Source: Marinobacter sp. LA51 | GTDB taxonomy: Bacteria; Pseudomonadota; Gammaproteobacteria; Pseudomonadales; Oleiphilaceae | DNA length: 64,000 nt | Assembly: GCF_030297175.1 (NCBI RefSeq) | Contig: NZ_AP028070.1 | Location: 3,100,001-3,164,000 of the forward strand | Direction of reading: 5' to 3' | Shown: one piece after another, positions 17,599 to 26,189 of the stretch | Layout of the letters: each line of letters begins with the position of its first letter | Position numbering within the stretch: position 1 is the stretch's first letter | The notes under the pieces: model-generated | Database searches by the model: none | Told to the model about the DNA's origin: nothing | What the model saw: only the letters and a program-made list of their open reading frames with translations | Made by a program: the position numbers and the translations under genes

Positions 17599-18666
17599 TT
17601 ACAGCCAGCTGTATAAACGTCCGGGATTAAAAATGTTATCCGGATCGAACGAATTCTTTACCCGACGCTGAATCGCCCTCAAAGCCTCAGGTTGGTGGTG
17701 CATGACTTCGCCGTGGCGGTCGCCGCCCCGGAACAGGCTGACCTGTCCGCCAGCGGCACGGGCCAGCGGCTCCATGTCACTGAGTTCGCCGGCACCACGG
17801 TACCAGCGCTGGGCACCCGCCCAGTCGATGAACCAGTGGCCATCAAGCTGCGGTGTGGCCGCAGTTGAGCCGACTGAAAAGCGCCAAAGCGGAGCATCGT
17901 TCCCGGCAAAGAATTCGTGCTTCAGATCCTGAACCTGCTGCCAGAACTCATCGCCCTGCTCCAGTACCTCACCGGACCATTTCTGGGCCGTGGCTTCCAC
18001 GGCTGACTTGGCACCAGACAGGCGCAGGTACACCTTACCGTCCACCCAACAAGCGCCGGTGATCGGCTTGGGTTCGGCCGAGCGGCTGTTCATATAGTGG
18101 ATAACTTCGTCCATGGCCATATCCTGCACCAGGGTCATGGACGCGGCCGGCTTCGGCATCACTTTGAGGCTGATCTCAGTCATCACGCCCAGGGTTCCCA
18201 TGGCGCCAGCCTGCAGCCGCGAGACATCGTAGCCCGCGACGTTTTTCATCACCTGGCCACCAAAACGCAGGTGTTCACCCTTACCGTTAAGCAGACGAAC
18301 ACCCAGCACCTGATCACGCACCGAGCCGGTCCAAGGCCGGGCCGGGCCGGACAGATTGGTCGCCAGCGTGCCACCCATTGTGGCGTTCGGGCCCAACCGC
18401 GGCGGCTCGAAGTGCAGCGCCTGGCCATGTTCGGCCAGTGCTGCCTCGATTTCGCTCAGCGGTGTGCCGGCGCGCACGGTCAGTACCAGCTCAACCGGGT
18501 GATATTCAACGATACCGCTGTGCTCGCCCACGCTCAGGGTGCCGGCGTCCGGGTCAGCAGCCCGGCCCATAAAGGCCTTGGTGCCGCCACCAACAATGTT
18601 GAGTTTGTGCCCGCCATCGCGGGCGGCGATAACCTGTTCTGTCAGTTGTTTGGAAATATCAGCCAT
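17599..18666 (-). CDS. glcE: Glycolate oxidase FAD-binding subunit GlcE
   Basis: Second flavin-binding subunit of glycolate dehydrogenase, 355 residues, with a PCMH-type FAD domain (GGGTKAFMGR, ATMGGTLATNLSGP). I set the start at 18666 (MADISKQLTEQV), which overlaps the glcD stop by 8 bp and has GGAAG 8 bp upstream; an in-frame TTG at 18708 lies inside glcD and is less likely. The overlap implies translational coupling. The C-terminus is shortened relative to GlcD, as usual. Confidence 0.95.
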   Translation of the reverse strand: MADISKQLTEQVIAARDGGHKLNIVGGGTKAFMGRAADPDAGTLSVGEHSGIVEYHPVELVLTVRAGTPLSEIEAALAEHGQALHFEPPRLGPNATMGGTLATNLSGPARPWTGSVRDQVLGVRLLNGKGEHLRFGGQVMKNVAGYDVSRLQAGAMGTLGVMTEISLKVMPKPAASMTLVQDMAMDEVIHYMNSRSAEPKPITGACWVDGKVYLRLSGAKSAVEATAQKWSGEVLEQGDEFWQQVQDLKHEFFAGNDAPLWRFSVGSTAATPQLDGHWFIDWAGAQRWYRGAGELSDMEPLARAAGGQVSLFRGGDRHGEVMHHQPEALRAIQRRVKNSFDPDNIFNPGRLYSWL

Positions 18667-20131
18667 GTGCGGCTTCCGTAGGTTCGTGCTTGTGTTGTTT
18701 GTGCTCAAGGGACCGGTATTCCTGGCAGAATTTCAGGGCCGGAACGCCCTTGCCCGGGTTCAGAATCCCGGCCGGATCGAAGGCGGCTTTTACATCGTGG
18801 AACTGCTGCAATTCGTCGTCATTAAACTGCACAGCCATCTGCCGGATTTTCTCCACTCCCACTCCGTGCTCGCCAGTGATGCAGCCACCGACTTCAACAC
18901 AGAGTCGGAGAATGCTGCTGCCAAAGGCTTCTGTGCGCTCGAACTCACCCGGTACATTGGAATCAAACAGGATCAGCGGGTGCAGGTTACCGTCGCCGGC
19001 GTGAAACACGTTGGCCACGCGCAGGCCAAACTCTTCCGACATCTCTTCCATCTGCAGCAGCACATTAGCCAACTCACGCCGGGGAATGGTGCCGTCCATG
19101 CAGTAGTAATCGGGCGAGATCCGCCCCACTGCCGGGAACGCCGACTTCCGGCCCTTCCACAGCAGCGCTCGCTCTTCCTCGCTCTCGGAGGTACGTACCG
19201 AGGTCGCACCGAACTTGCGGAATACTTCCTCGGCCTGGGCGATGTGCTCGTCCACTTCCTCAACCGTACCGTCTACTTCGCACAGCAACAGCGCCTTGGC
19301 TTCACGCGGGTAACCGGCCTTGGCGAAATCGTCCGCCGCAACAATGGCGTGGCTGTCCATCATTTCCAGCCCGCCCGGAATAATGCCGTGGGAAATCACG
19401 CCACCCACGGCATCACCGCCGTTCTGCACACTGTCGAAGCCAGCCATAACCACCCTCGCCACTTCCGGCTTGGGCAGCAGTTTTACCTTCACTTCGGTGA
19501 CTACGCCAAGCAGCCCTTCGGAGCCCGTCATCAACGCCAGCAGATCCATGCCGCAAACATCCAGGGCATCGCTGCCAACGGTGACCACATCGCCCTCGGC
19601 CGTCACCATCTCGACGCTGTGCAGGTTGTGCACGGTCAAACCGTATTTCAGGCAATGCACGCCGCCGGAGTTCTCGGCCACGTTGCCGCCAATGGTGCAG
19701 GCAATTTGGGACGAAGGGTCGGGGCCGTAATACAGACCGTACTGAGCCGCTTCTTCACTGATTGCGAGGTTACGAACGCCGGGCTGAAGCCGGGCCGTAC
19801 GCGCCAGCGGATCGATCTCGAGGATGCGATTGAACTTGGCCAGAGACAGCACCACGCCCTCTTTATGGGGCATGGCTCCGGCACTGAGCCCGGTACCTGC
19901 ACCACGGGCCACTACGGGCACCTTGTGTTCATTGCAGATACGCATCACCCGCTGCACCTGCTCTACGGTTTCGGGCAGCACCACGAGCAAGGGCATCTCG
20001 CAGTACATCGACAAACCGTCGCACTCGTAGGGTTTCATGGTTTCGCTGTCGGTGATGACGTAGTTCGGGTCGATAAACGACCGGAACTGTTCCGCCAGCT
20101 CGGCTTTGCTGACTGTTGGCTTGGTAGTCAT
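18659..20131 (-). CDS. glcD: Glycolate oxidase catalytic subunit GlcD
   Basis: FAD-linked catalytic subunit, 490 residues, that oxidises glycolate (and often other short 2-hydroxyacids) to glyoxylate. The FAD-binding PCMH domain occupies about residues 35-220 (VVARGAGTGLSAGAMPHKEG, IGGNVAENSGGVHCLKYGL) and the FAD-oxidase C domain follows with NVFHAGDGNLHPLILFD and GGCITGEHGVGVEKI, carrying the substrate-site His residues. It lies 92 bp downstream of glcG and overlaps glcE. A sharply defined role in glycolate use is supported by the full glcDEF set; D-lactate remains a possible alternative substrate. Confidence 0.96.
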   Translation of the reverse strand: MTTKPTVSKAELAEQFRSFIDPNYVITDSETMKPYECDGLSMYCEMPLLVVLPETVEQVQRVMRICNEHKVPVVARGAGTGLSAGAMPHKEGVVLSLAKFNRILEIDPLARTARLQPGVRNLAISEEAAQYGLYYGPDPSSQIACTIGGNVAENSGGVHCLKYGLTVHNLHSVEMVTAEGDVVTVGSDALDVCGMDLLALMTGSEGLLGVVTEVKVKLLPKPEVARVVMAGFDSVQNGGDAVGGVISHGIIPGGLEMMDSHAIVAADDFAKAGYPREAKALLLCEVDGTVEEVDEHIAQAEEVFRKFGATSVRTSESEEERALLWKGRKSAFPAVGRISPDYYCMDGTIPRRELANVLLQMEEMSEEFGLRVANVFHAGDGNLHPLILFDSNVPGEFERTEAFGSSILRLCVEVGGCITGEHGVGVEKIRQMAVQFNDDELQQFHDVKAAFDPAGILNPGKGVPALKFCQEYRSLEHKQHKHEPTEAAHG

Positions 20132-20223
20132 AGCATTCTCTGAATTCGTGTCACCTGGGGCTCCACCCGAAGGCGGAGATCACTGACAAGCCCTGAAGCC
20201 TGCCAGTTCTGCTGTGACAGCGG

Positions 20224-20649
20224 TTAACCGCGTTTGGTTTCAAAGTGGTCGAGACCAGCCTGAGCACAATCCATGTCCTGCTGGGGCGTGCCGGAACTCA
20301 GGCCAATACCGCCAACCACTTCCCCGTTTACAATCACCGGCAGACCACCACCGACTGAGCTCAGGCGTCCACCCACTTCGGTGTGGATACCAAAGGCGAG
20401 ACTGCCGGGCACGTTGGCCTTGTTGTAGTCGTGGGTCGCCTTCTTGGCGGCCGCCGCGGTGAAGGCCTTGTCCTGGGCGATGGTGACACTGGTGATCTTG
20501 CCACCGTCCATGCGTTCAAAAGCGATCAGATTTCCTGATTCGTCCACAATGGCGATGCACATCGGCACGCCAATTTCCCGGGCCTTTTCTGCAGCCCCCT
20601 CAATCAGGATGCGGGCATCCGCAATATCCAGTCTGTTAATCGTCAACAT
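20224..20649 (-). CDS. glcG: GlcG/HbpS family heme-binding-like protein
   Basis: A 141-residue protein of the GlcG/HbpS family, with hallmark features AREIGVPMCIAIVDESGNLI, FERMDGGKI and PVIVNGEVVGGIGLSSGTP. In E. coli, glcG sits in the glycolate operon; family members form octamers and some bind heme or cobalamin, but the role in glycolate use is not established. GAGGAG lies 9 bp before the ATG. It lies between the TRAP large permease (22 bp upstream) and glcD. Confidence 0.9.
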   Translation of the reverse strand: MLTINRLDIADARILIEGAAEKAREIGVPMCIAIVDESGNLIAFERMDGGKITSVTIAQDKAFTAAAAKKATHDYNKANVPGSLAFGIHTEVGGRLSSVGGGLPVIVNGEVVGGIGLSSGTPQQDMDCAQAGLDHFETKRG

Positions 20650-20671
20650 AAAGCATTACTCCTCGAGTGAA

Positions 20672-22207
20672 TTAACCGTAAGCCAGTCCTGGCAACCAGG
20701 TCACAATGCCCGGAATCAGGATGCACATAAATAGGCCAAAAGCCTGAATCGCCAGGAATACCAGGGACGAACGAAAGATCGTGCCCATGGAAATCTCCGG
20801 CGGGCAAACACCGCGGATATAGAACAGCGCATACCCGAAGGGCGGACTGAGAAACGACATCTGCATGTTCACCAGGTAAAGCACCCCGAACCAAAGCACC
20901 ACATCCTCACCCGATACCGGCGGAAACCCGAACAGCCCGGTAAATTCCAAGGCCTCAACGATGGGAATAAAGATGGGCACTGCCAACAGCAGGATGCCAA
21001 CCCAGTCCAAGAACATACCCAGAATGACCAGCAGGAACATCAACAGGAACAGGATGCCGTAAGCCGATAGCCCGGTACCCAGGATAGCGTCGGTGACGAA
21101 TTGCTGACCGCCCTGGAGGATGTAAAACCCAACAAACACGGATGCACCGAACATAATCCACAACACCATGGCCGAGGCCTTGGCGGTGGTTACCGAAGCT
21201 TCCCGAAGCCCGCTGATGGAAAACTTGCCGTGCATGATCGCCACTACGATGGCACCGAAGGAGCCGATACCTGCTGCCTCCACCGGCGTCGCAATGCCGC
21301 CGAACAACAAACCCAGCACCAGGCCGACCAGAATCAGCGGCGCAATCAGGCCACGCAGCAGAATCAGTTTTTCCCGCAGGGAGATGCGTTCCTCCACCGG
21401 GACTGGCGGGCCCAGTTTCGGGTTGATCCAGCTGCGAATCAAGACATAGGCAATATAAAGACCGGACAACATGAGCCCTGGAATCACCGAGCCCAGATAC
21501 AACTCGCCCACCGATTGCTGCGCCACAACCGCATAGAGGATGGCAAGGATCGACGGCGGGATCAGGATACCCAGAGTGCCACCGGCCATGATTGAGCCGA
21601 GTGCAATCTTGTGGTCGTAGCCGCGTTTGAGCATGGCTGGCAGGGCGATGATACCCATTGTCACCACCGCAGCGCCGATTACGCCCACCATGGCCGCCAG
21701 GATAGTTGAGGCCAGAATGGTGGCGGTGGCCAGACCGCCGCTCAGGCCGCCCATCCATTTGTAGACGACACTGAACATCTCCTCGATCAACCCAGCCCGC
21801 TCAAGCATGGAAGCCATGAAGATAAACAACGGAATCGCGGCCAGATCCGAGTTGGTCATCATCGGAAAAATCCGGCTAGGCACGATGTTGAGCATCAGCG
21901 AGTCGCCCACCAGATAGATGAACATAACCCCGAGACCGCCGGTCACGAATGCCAACGGCAGGCCCATCATCAGCGCCACCGCAAGAGAGCCGAACATCAG
22001 GTAGGTCAGCGGCCCGATTTGAACATCGGACAGGCTGCCGGACAGCTTGAACAGGAATTTCTCGTCGCTGAACGGATCGTAAAACAGGATATTGATCATC
22101 TCGACACAGATGACGAATGCCAACGCCACGGTGCCCAGAATCATCAGCCAGGTGCCCAGTTTGCCCATAACACTGGTGACCGGCGCCGTTGCTGTATTAG
22201 TGCTCAT
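20672..22207 (-). CDS. TRAP transporter large permease, DctM type
   Basis: A 511-residue, about 12-helix inner-membrane permease of the DctM family, which drives sodium-coupled uptake with DctP and DctQ. Characteristic stretches include IPLFIFMASMLERAGL, ATILASTILAAMVGVIGAAV, GGTLGILIPPSILAILYAV and LDWVGILLLAVPIFIPIV. Its ATG overlaps the dctQ stop by 4 bp (ATGA), a sign of coupling. Genomic context (glcG-glcDEF downstream, glcC-like regulator upstream) suggests that it imports glycolate or a related hydroxyacid; this is inferred. Confidence 0.94.
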   Translation of the reverse strand: MSTNTATAPVTSVMGKLGTWLMILGTVALAFVICVEMINILFYDPFSDEKFLFKLSGSLSDVQIGPLTYLMFGSLAVALMMGLPLAFVTGGLGVMFIYLVGDSLMLNIVPSRIFPMMTNSDLAAIPLFIFMASMLERAGLIEEMFSVVYKWMGGLSGGLATATILASTILAAMVGVIGAAVVTMGIIALPAMLKRGYDHKIALGSIMAGGTLGILIPPSILAILYAVVAQQSVGELYLGSVIPGLMLSGLYIAYVLIRSWINPKLGPPVPVEERISLREKLILLRGLIAPLILVGLVLGLLFGGIATPVEAAGIGSFGAIVVAIMHGKFSISGLREASVTTAKASAMVLWIMFGASVFVGFYILQGGQQFVTDAILGTGLSAYGILFLLMFLLVILGMFLDWVGILLLAVPIFIPIVEALEFTGLFGFPPVSGEDVVLWFGVLYLVNMQMSFLSPPFGYALFYIRGVCPPEISMGTIFRSSLVFLAIQAFGLFMCILIPGIVTWLPGLAYG

Positions 22208-22908
22208 GCTGTGCGCTCCCGGCCAAGACGAACAAACAGGACGATGTCCTTGATCAGTTTCGAGACTCCTGCAAGGAACAGCAGAACCGATCCCAGTAGC
22301 ATCATGGCCTTAACCGGCCAGTACTGAATCCCCCAGGTTTCCACCGTGGTTTCGTTCATCGAGTAGGAGTTCTGGAAAAAGGTCCAGGACGTGACCATCA
22401 GGATCAGCGCAAACATAAAGAAGAACATAGAAGTAAAGATATCCATGCCCACCCGGCCTCGAATTGGCAGGAGGTTATACATCACATCCACCCGCACGTG
22501 TGCGCCGTGCAGCAGAGCAAAAGAGCCCGCAAGCAGGTACTGCATGCCCAGCAGCAAAAAGCTGGCTTCGTGCACCCAGATCGTCGGCATGTTGAACAGA
22601 TAACGCATGACCACTTCGAAGAAATAGAAAACCACCGCGTTGACGGTCCAGAACGAGACAAATACGCCAGACTTCTCACTGATCCAGTCGATGGTATTGG
22701 TAAACCAGTTGCCCTCAAAATTCAGATAGATCAGGGGGTCTTCAGACTCCGCCTGGAGTTCTGCCGGTGTTTTCTCCGGTGCAGTGGTCTCGCCACCTCG
22801 GGCACTGCTCCATTTGTCCAGGGCCATCATGATCAGCGGCATCACCGCCAGCCAGCCCCAGTAGAACCAGTGCGGCAATACGAATCCGAAACCTTCGAGT
22901 CCCGACAT
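22204..22908 (-). CDS. TRAP transporter small permease, DctQ type
   Basis: A 234-residue DctQ-type subunit with four main membrane helices. The central helices include FVSFWTVNAVVFYFFEVVMRYLFN and the conserved TIWVHEASFLLLGMQYLLAG and HVRVDVMY segments. There is an N-terminal extension of about 85 residues with one further hydrophobic stretch and an acidic loop, longer than many DctQ proteins of about 170 residues. It overlaps dctM by 4 bp and lies 99 bp downstream of the binding-protein gene. Confidence 0.92.
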   Translation of the reverse strand: MSGLEGFGFVLPHWFYWGWLAVMPLIMMALDKWSSARGGETTAPEKTPAELQAESEDPLIYLNFEGNWFTNTIDWISEKSGVFVSFWTVNAVVFYFFEVVMRYLFNMPTIWVHEASFLLLGMQYLLAGSFALLHGAHVRVDVMYNLLPIRGRVGMDIFTSMFFFMFALILMVTSWTFFQNSYSMNETTVETWGIQYWPVKAMMLLGSVLLFLAGVSKLIKDIVLFVRLGRERTA

Positions 22909-23007
22909 AGTGTTGCTACCTCAGTCAAAAAATGGGGAAGGTGGGCCTCCTCCGTCCGGAGCAGTCCCTGCCCTTCCCCTCGCTTTTATTGTTGTTAAAC
23001 GGGCGCG

Positions 23008-24144
23008 TTATCTACCTTCAACGCCCTCAAGGTCTGACTCATTAATGTAGCCAACGGTCTCGTTCATCATATATTCGAGCTGCATGTCAAAGATGGCGCG
23101 GGCATCCTCATCTTTGTTAGCCCACTTGTACCAGATCGGAATCGCAGCGCGGCGGAACTCCTGCAGGTCTTCCTGACTGAGGCGGGTCACGGTATCGCCG
23201 GATTCCTTGAACTTCTCCATAGCGGCGATGTTTCGTTTCTGGATGGTCAGGTAGTGTCGCTGGGAATAGTTGCGCACTTCTTCTTCCACCAGTTTTTGCA
23301 GCTTCGGATCCAGGGAATTCCAGGCACGCAGGCTGACGGTCAGATCCATCAAGTCCACAGGCTGGTATATCGACATGACCCCCGGCGGCCCGAAGATGAT
23401 GTAGTCGGTGACCTGAGAAAAGCCCAGTTCCCAGTTCACGGCCGGGCCAACATAATCGGCTGCATCGATGGTGCCCTTTTCGAGCGCCGGGAAAATGTCA
23501 GAACCCGGCAGACTGACAGTGGATACGCCAAACTGCTGGAACACTTCGGCCACCATGCCGCCGGGCACACGAATCTTCATGCCCTTAAGATCAGCCAGGC
23601 TATTGACCGGTTTCTTGGAGTGAATAATGTTGGCGTCGTGCTGGATAGGGCCAACGTAAAACAGGCCGAACTTCTTGTAGATTTCTCGGGTTTTTTCCAG
23701 CATCCCCATGGAGTAAAACATGGTGTCCCACTGATGGGGCTGATCCGGCCCAGCGGGGTAGGAAGACAGGAAGACCGAGGCCGGAATCTTGCCGGACCAA
23801 TACAGGGTAAATGGGTTCATGCCCTGCAAAACGCCATTGCGAACGGCATCAAACAGCGCATTGTTGTCGGCGGCAACCGCCTTGGCCGGGAACGGCTTGA
23901 ATATCAGCTCGCCACCGGATTTTTCCTCCATGCTCTGACACCATTCTTCGAACAGGTCGTAGCCGACCGTACCGGCGTCCCAGACTGACTGGATTTTCCA
24001 GGTGGTCGCGGCCTGAGCTTGGCCCGCTCCCATCAACATGGCGCCGGCAAAAGCGGCACCAACAGCAACCGACTTGAGAAAGCTCCTGCGAGGCGGTGCC
24101 TCGGCAGGCTCGCTGTAGTATCGAGCACTATCATTGGTGTTCAT
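23008..24144 (-). CDS. TRAP transporter substrate-binding protein, DctP type, with Tat signal
   Basis: A 378-residue periplasmic solute receptor. The N-terminus has a twin-arginine motif RRSFLK (Arg19-Arg20), a hydrophobic stretch and a cleavage site near AQA-ATT at about residue 46, so export by the Tat route is likely. The mature part has DctP-family features (SQVTDYIIFGPPGVMS, LADLKGMKIRVPGGMVAEVF), including the conserved Arg (KIRVPGG) that salt-bridges carboxylate substrates. Genomic position at the head of the TRAP-glcG-glcDEF run and divergent from the GntR regulator makes it the first gene of the operon. GGAGA lies about 8 bp upstream. Substrate glycolate or another 2-hydroxyacid is an inference. 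Confidence 0.93.
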   Translation of the reverse strand: MNTNDSARYYSEPAEAPPRRSFLKSVAVGAAFAGAMLMGAGQAQAATTWKIQSVWDAGTVGYDLFEEWCQSMEEKSGGELIFKPFPAKAVAADNNALFDAVRNGVLQGMNPFTLYWSGKIPASVFLSSYPAGPDQPHQWDTMFYSMGMLEKTREIYKKFGLFYVGPIQHDANIIHSKKPVNSLADLKGMKIRVPGGMVAEVFQQFGVSTVSLPGSDIFPALEKGTIDAADYVGPAVNWELGFSQVTDYIIFGPPGVMSIYQPVDLMDLTVSLRAWNSLDPKLQKLVEEEVRNYSQRHYLTIQKRNIAAMEKFKESGDTVTRLSQEDLQEFRRAAIPIWYKWANKDEDARAIFDMQLEYMMNETVGYINESDLEGVEGR

Positions 24145-24264
24145 CGACAGATCTCCATTGGCATTGTTGTTATCAGCGTCTGACTCAACGCCGGTTGGGA
24201 AATTTCACCGTCCGACATTAAATCGATATTCGTAGCCAATTCGGGTTTAGTCCAGCGGTTAACC

Positions 24265-24281
24265 AACTGGTCCGACCAGTT
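24265..24281. promoter_or_regulatory. GntR/FadR-type operator palindrome, site 1
   Basis: AACTGGTCCGACCAGTT is a perfect 17-bp palindrome with a single central base. It matches the TNGTNNNACNA consensus of FadR-subfamily GntR operators. It lies about 120 bp upstream of the DctP start and about 137 bp upstream of the regulator start, so it could control both directions. Confidence 0.75.
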
Positions 24282-24383
24282 TTTCCCGCGACATAAATGG
24301 ACGAATTGGCTGCAATCATCCATATTTACAGGGCTTGGCGGAGTACTCGCCAAGATTCCAGACTCCAACTCTGACAACAACAA

Positions 24384-24396
24384 CTGGTCAGACCAG
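24384..24396. promoter_or_regulatory. GntR/FadR-type operator palindrome, site 2
   Basis: CTGGTCAGACCAG is a second copy of the same palindrome, with arms shortened to 6 bp. Its centre is 117 bp from that of site 1, and it lies 21 bp before the ATG of the GntR regulator, a position suited to autoregulation. Confidence 0.7.
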
Positions 24397-24417
24397 CAAG
24401 CAAAGACAGGCACCTGA

Positions 24418-25176
24418 ATGGCAATTTCCCAGGAAATTTCGTACCGACTCGAGCGGCTCATTCTTGATGGTGGGCTGGCACCGGAGCAGAAAATTCCGTC
24501 GGAACGCCAGTTGGCTTCCCGTCTGGGTGTATCCCGGGCCGTTATTAGGGAGGCTCTGCACGAACTGCAAGGCCGGGGTGTCATCGAAACCCGCCATGGT
24601 AAAGGGTCGTTCGTGGCCAGCATGGTTCCGCAAACAGATACCGTCGATGACCACAGCCCGCTCATGCACCTGTTTGAAGGCCACCCCCGCACGCTCTACG
24701 ACTTGCTGGAAGTGCGCGAGCAGTTGGAAGGCCAGGCCGCGTTCCTGGCGGCCCAACGTGCCACCGGCGCAGACCGGCACCGGATCACCAAAGCCTTCAA
24801 GGCGCTGGAAGAAACCGACCCGCTCAGCAACGCGCGGTCAGATCACAGTTTTCACCTGGCAATCGTGGAAGCCTCGCACAATCCGGTTCTGGTGCACGTG
24901 CTTAGCAGCCTGAAAAACATGATGCTGATGACAGTCCAGGCCTCGGTGGCTAACCTGAACCCAAGACAGGAAATGCGGAAGAAGATCGTTCGCCAGCACC
25001 GGCAACTCTTTGAGGCCGTTATCTCCAGTAAACCCGGGGTGGCACAGAAGGCTGCCACGGCCCATGTCCGCTTTGTCAGTGAGGCGTTACGGGAGATGGA
25101 AAAGGACGGCAGCCAGGTCATCCGGATGCCGATCCCCCCGGATAATTCGACACAACAATCTCATCAGAGCCCTTAA
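24418..25176 (+). CDS. GntR-family (FadR/FCD subfamily) transcriptional regulator, probable glycolate regulator
   Basis: A 252-residue regulator with an N-terminal winged helix (SYRLERLILDG, KIPSERQLASRLGVSRAVIREALHEL, GVIETRHGKGSFV) and an all-helical FCD effector domain from about residue 85 (LYDLLEVREQLEGQAAFLAA, FHLAIVEASHNPVLVHVLSS). FCD proteins bind carboxylates with a metal site built from Asp/His residues. It is divergent from the TRAP-glcDEF run, like GlcC in the glycolate operons of E. coli and Pseudomonas; LldR- or PdhR-like identity cannot be excluded. Two matching palindromes lie in the shared promoter region, one next to its own start. Confidence 0.88.
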   Translation: MAISQEISYRLERLILDGGLAPEQKIPSERQLASRLGVSRAVIREALHELQGRGVIETRHGKGSFVASMVPQTDTVDDHSPLMHLFEGHPRTLYDLLEVREQLEGQAAFLAAQRATGADRHRITKAFKALEETDPLSNARSDHSFHLAIVEASHNPVLVHVLSSLKNMMLMTVQASVANLNPRQEMRKKIVRQHRQLFEAVISSKPGVAQKAATAHVRFVSEALREMEKDGSQVIRMPIPPDNSTQQSHQSP

Positions 25177-25270
25177 TGCGGGGGACACCGCACGGGCGCT
25201 GCAAACTCATTCATACACAGCAGCATGTTGGATCTCGGCTAACAAAGCGGCAAAGCCTCTTTAAGAGGTA

Positions 25271-25299
25271 TTGATTTCCGCAGCCACAGTCCGTAAAAC
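25271..25299 (+). promoter_or_regulatory. Candidate promoter of the aotPJQM-astE operon
   Basis: TTGATT at 25271 and TAAAAC at 25294 are spaced by 17 bp, each matching four of six consensus bases. A start near 25306 would leave a short leader before aotP at 25334. No obvious ArgR site was recognised by eye. Confidence 0.4.
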
Positions 25300-25333
25300 A
25301 TGCGCCTTTGACTGACAGCCTCGGGAGCTTCCA

Positions 25334-26104
25334 ATGGCGGACAAATCGCCTTTGATCTGCAGGGATATTCACAAGACTTTCGACAAGCATGAAGTGCTCA
25401 AGGGCATTTCACTGGAAACCCGCAAAGGCGATGTGGTTTCCCTGATCGGCAGTTCCGGCTCTGGCAAGAGCACCTTTCTGCGTTGTATCAACCTTCTGGA
25501 AACGCCTACCTCCGGCGACATTATTGTGCACGGCGACCCAATCCGGTTCACCAATAACCGCAAGGGCGAGCGTATTCCGGCTGATAACAAGCAGGTTGAA
25601 CAGATCCGCTCGAAACTTTCCATGGTGTTCCAGGGCTTCAATCTTTGGTCTCACATGACCGTGCTGGAAAACATTATCGAAGCCCCGGTCAACGTGTTGA
25701 AAGTACCAAAGAAAGAGGCCATCGAGCGCGCCGAGTCCTACCTCCAGAAAGTCGGTATCTACGAGCGCAAGGATTACTACCCGGCGCAGATGTCTGGTGG
25801 TCAGCAGCAGCGTGCTGCCATTGCCCGCGCCCTGGCCATGGAGCCTGAGGTGATGCTGTTCGATGAACCCACCTCAGCCCTGGATCCGGAACTGGTGGGT
25901 GAAGTTCTGAAGGTTATGCAGAGTCTGGCCGAGGAAGGCAGGACCATGATCGTGGTCACCCACGAAATGGCGTTCGCAAGGGATGTTTCCAGTCAGGTCC
26001 TGTTCTTGCATCAGGGCGTGATTGAAGAACAAGGTACACCCGAAAAAGTGTTTGATAACCCGGACTCGGAACGCATGAAGCAGTTCCTTGCTCCCAACTT
26101 CTGA
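25334..26104 (+). CDS. aotP: Arginine/ornithine-type ABC transporter ATP-binding protein
   Basis: A 256-residue ATPase of the polar amino-acid uptake family (HisP/GlnQ/AotP). Walker A is GSSGSGKST, the Q-loop follows FQGFNLWSH, the signature is [15 protein letters not shown], Walker [13 protein letters not shown], and the H-loop [13 protein letters not shown] lies 6 bp before the ATG. It is followed by the binding protein and two permeases, and then astE; this places it with arginine or ornithine uptake, by context rather than by sequence. It energises uptake from the cytoplasmic face. Confidence 0.9.
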   Translation: MADKSPLICRDIHKTFDKHEVLKGISLETRKGDVVSLIGSSGSGKSTFLRCINLLETPTSGDIIVHGDPIRFTNNRKGERIPADNKQVEQIRSKLSMVFQGFNLWSHMTVLENIIEAPVNVLKVPKKEAIERAESYLQKVGIYERKDYYPAQMSGGQQQRAAIARALAMEPEVMLFDEPTSALDPELVGEVLKVMQSLAEEGRTMIVVTHEMAFARDVSSQVLFLHQGVIEEQGTPEKVFDNPDSERMKQFLAPNF

Positions 26105-26189
26105 CACTCGGTGCTATCTTGAGTTCGTACTGGATGCAGTGCTTCCATTAAAAATAAGCCGAAAAGGCAAATCACTGGAGAAGTAACAC

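Noticed and set aside
18539..20143. A 534-codon plus-strand open frame opposite glcD.
   Set aside because: glcD on the minus strand has all FAD-binding motifs; the opposite frame has no domain and is a shadow.
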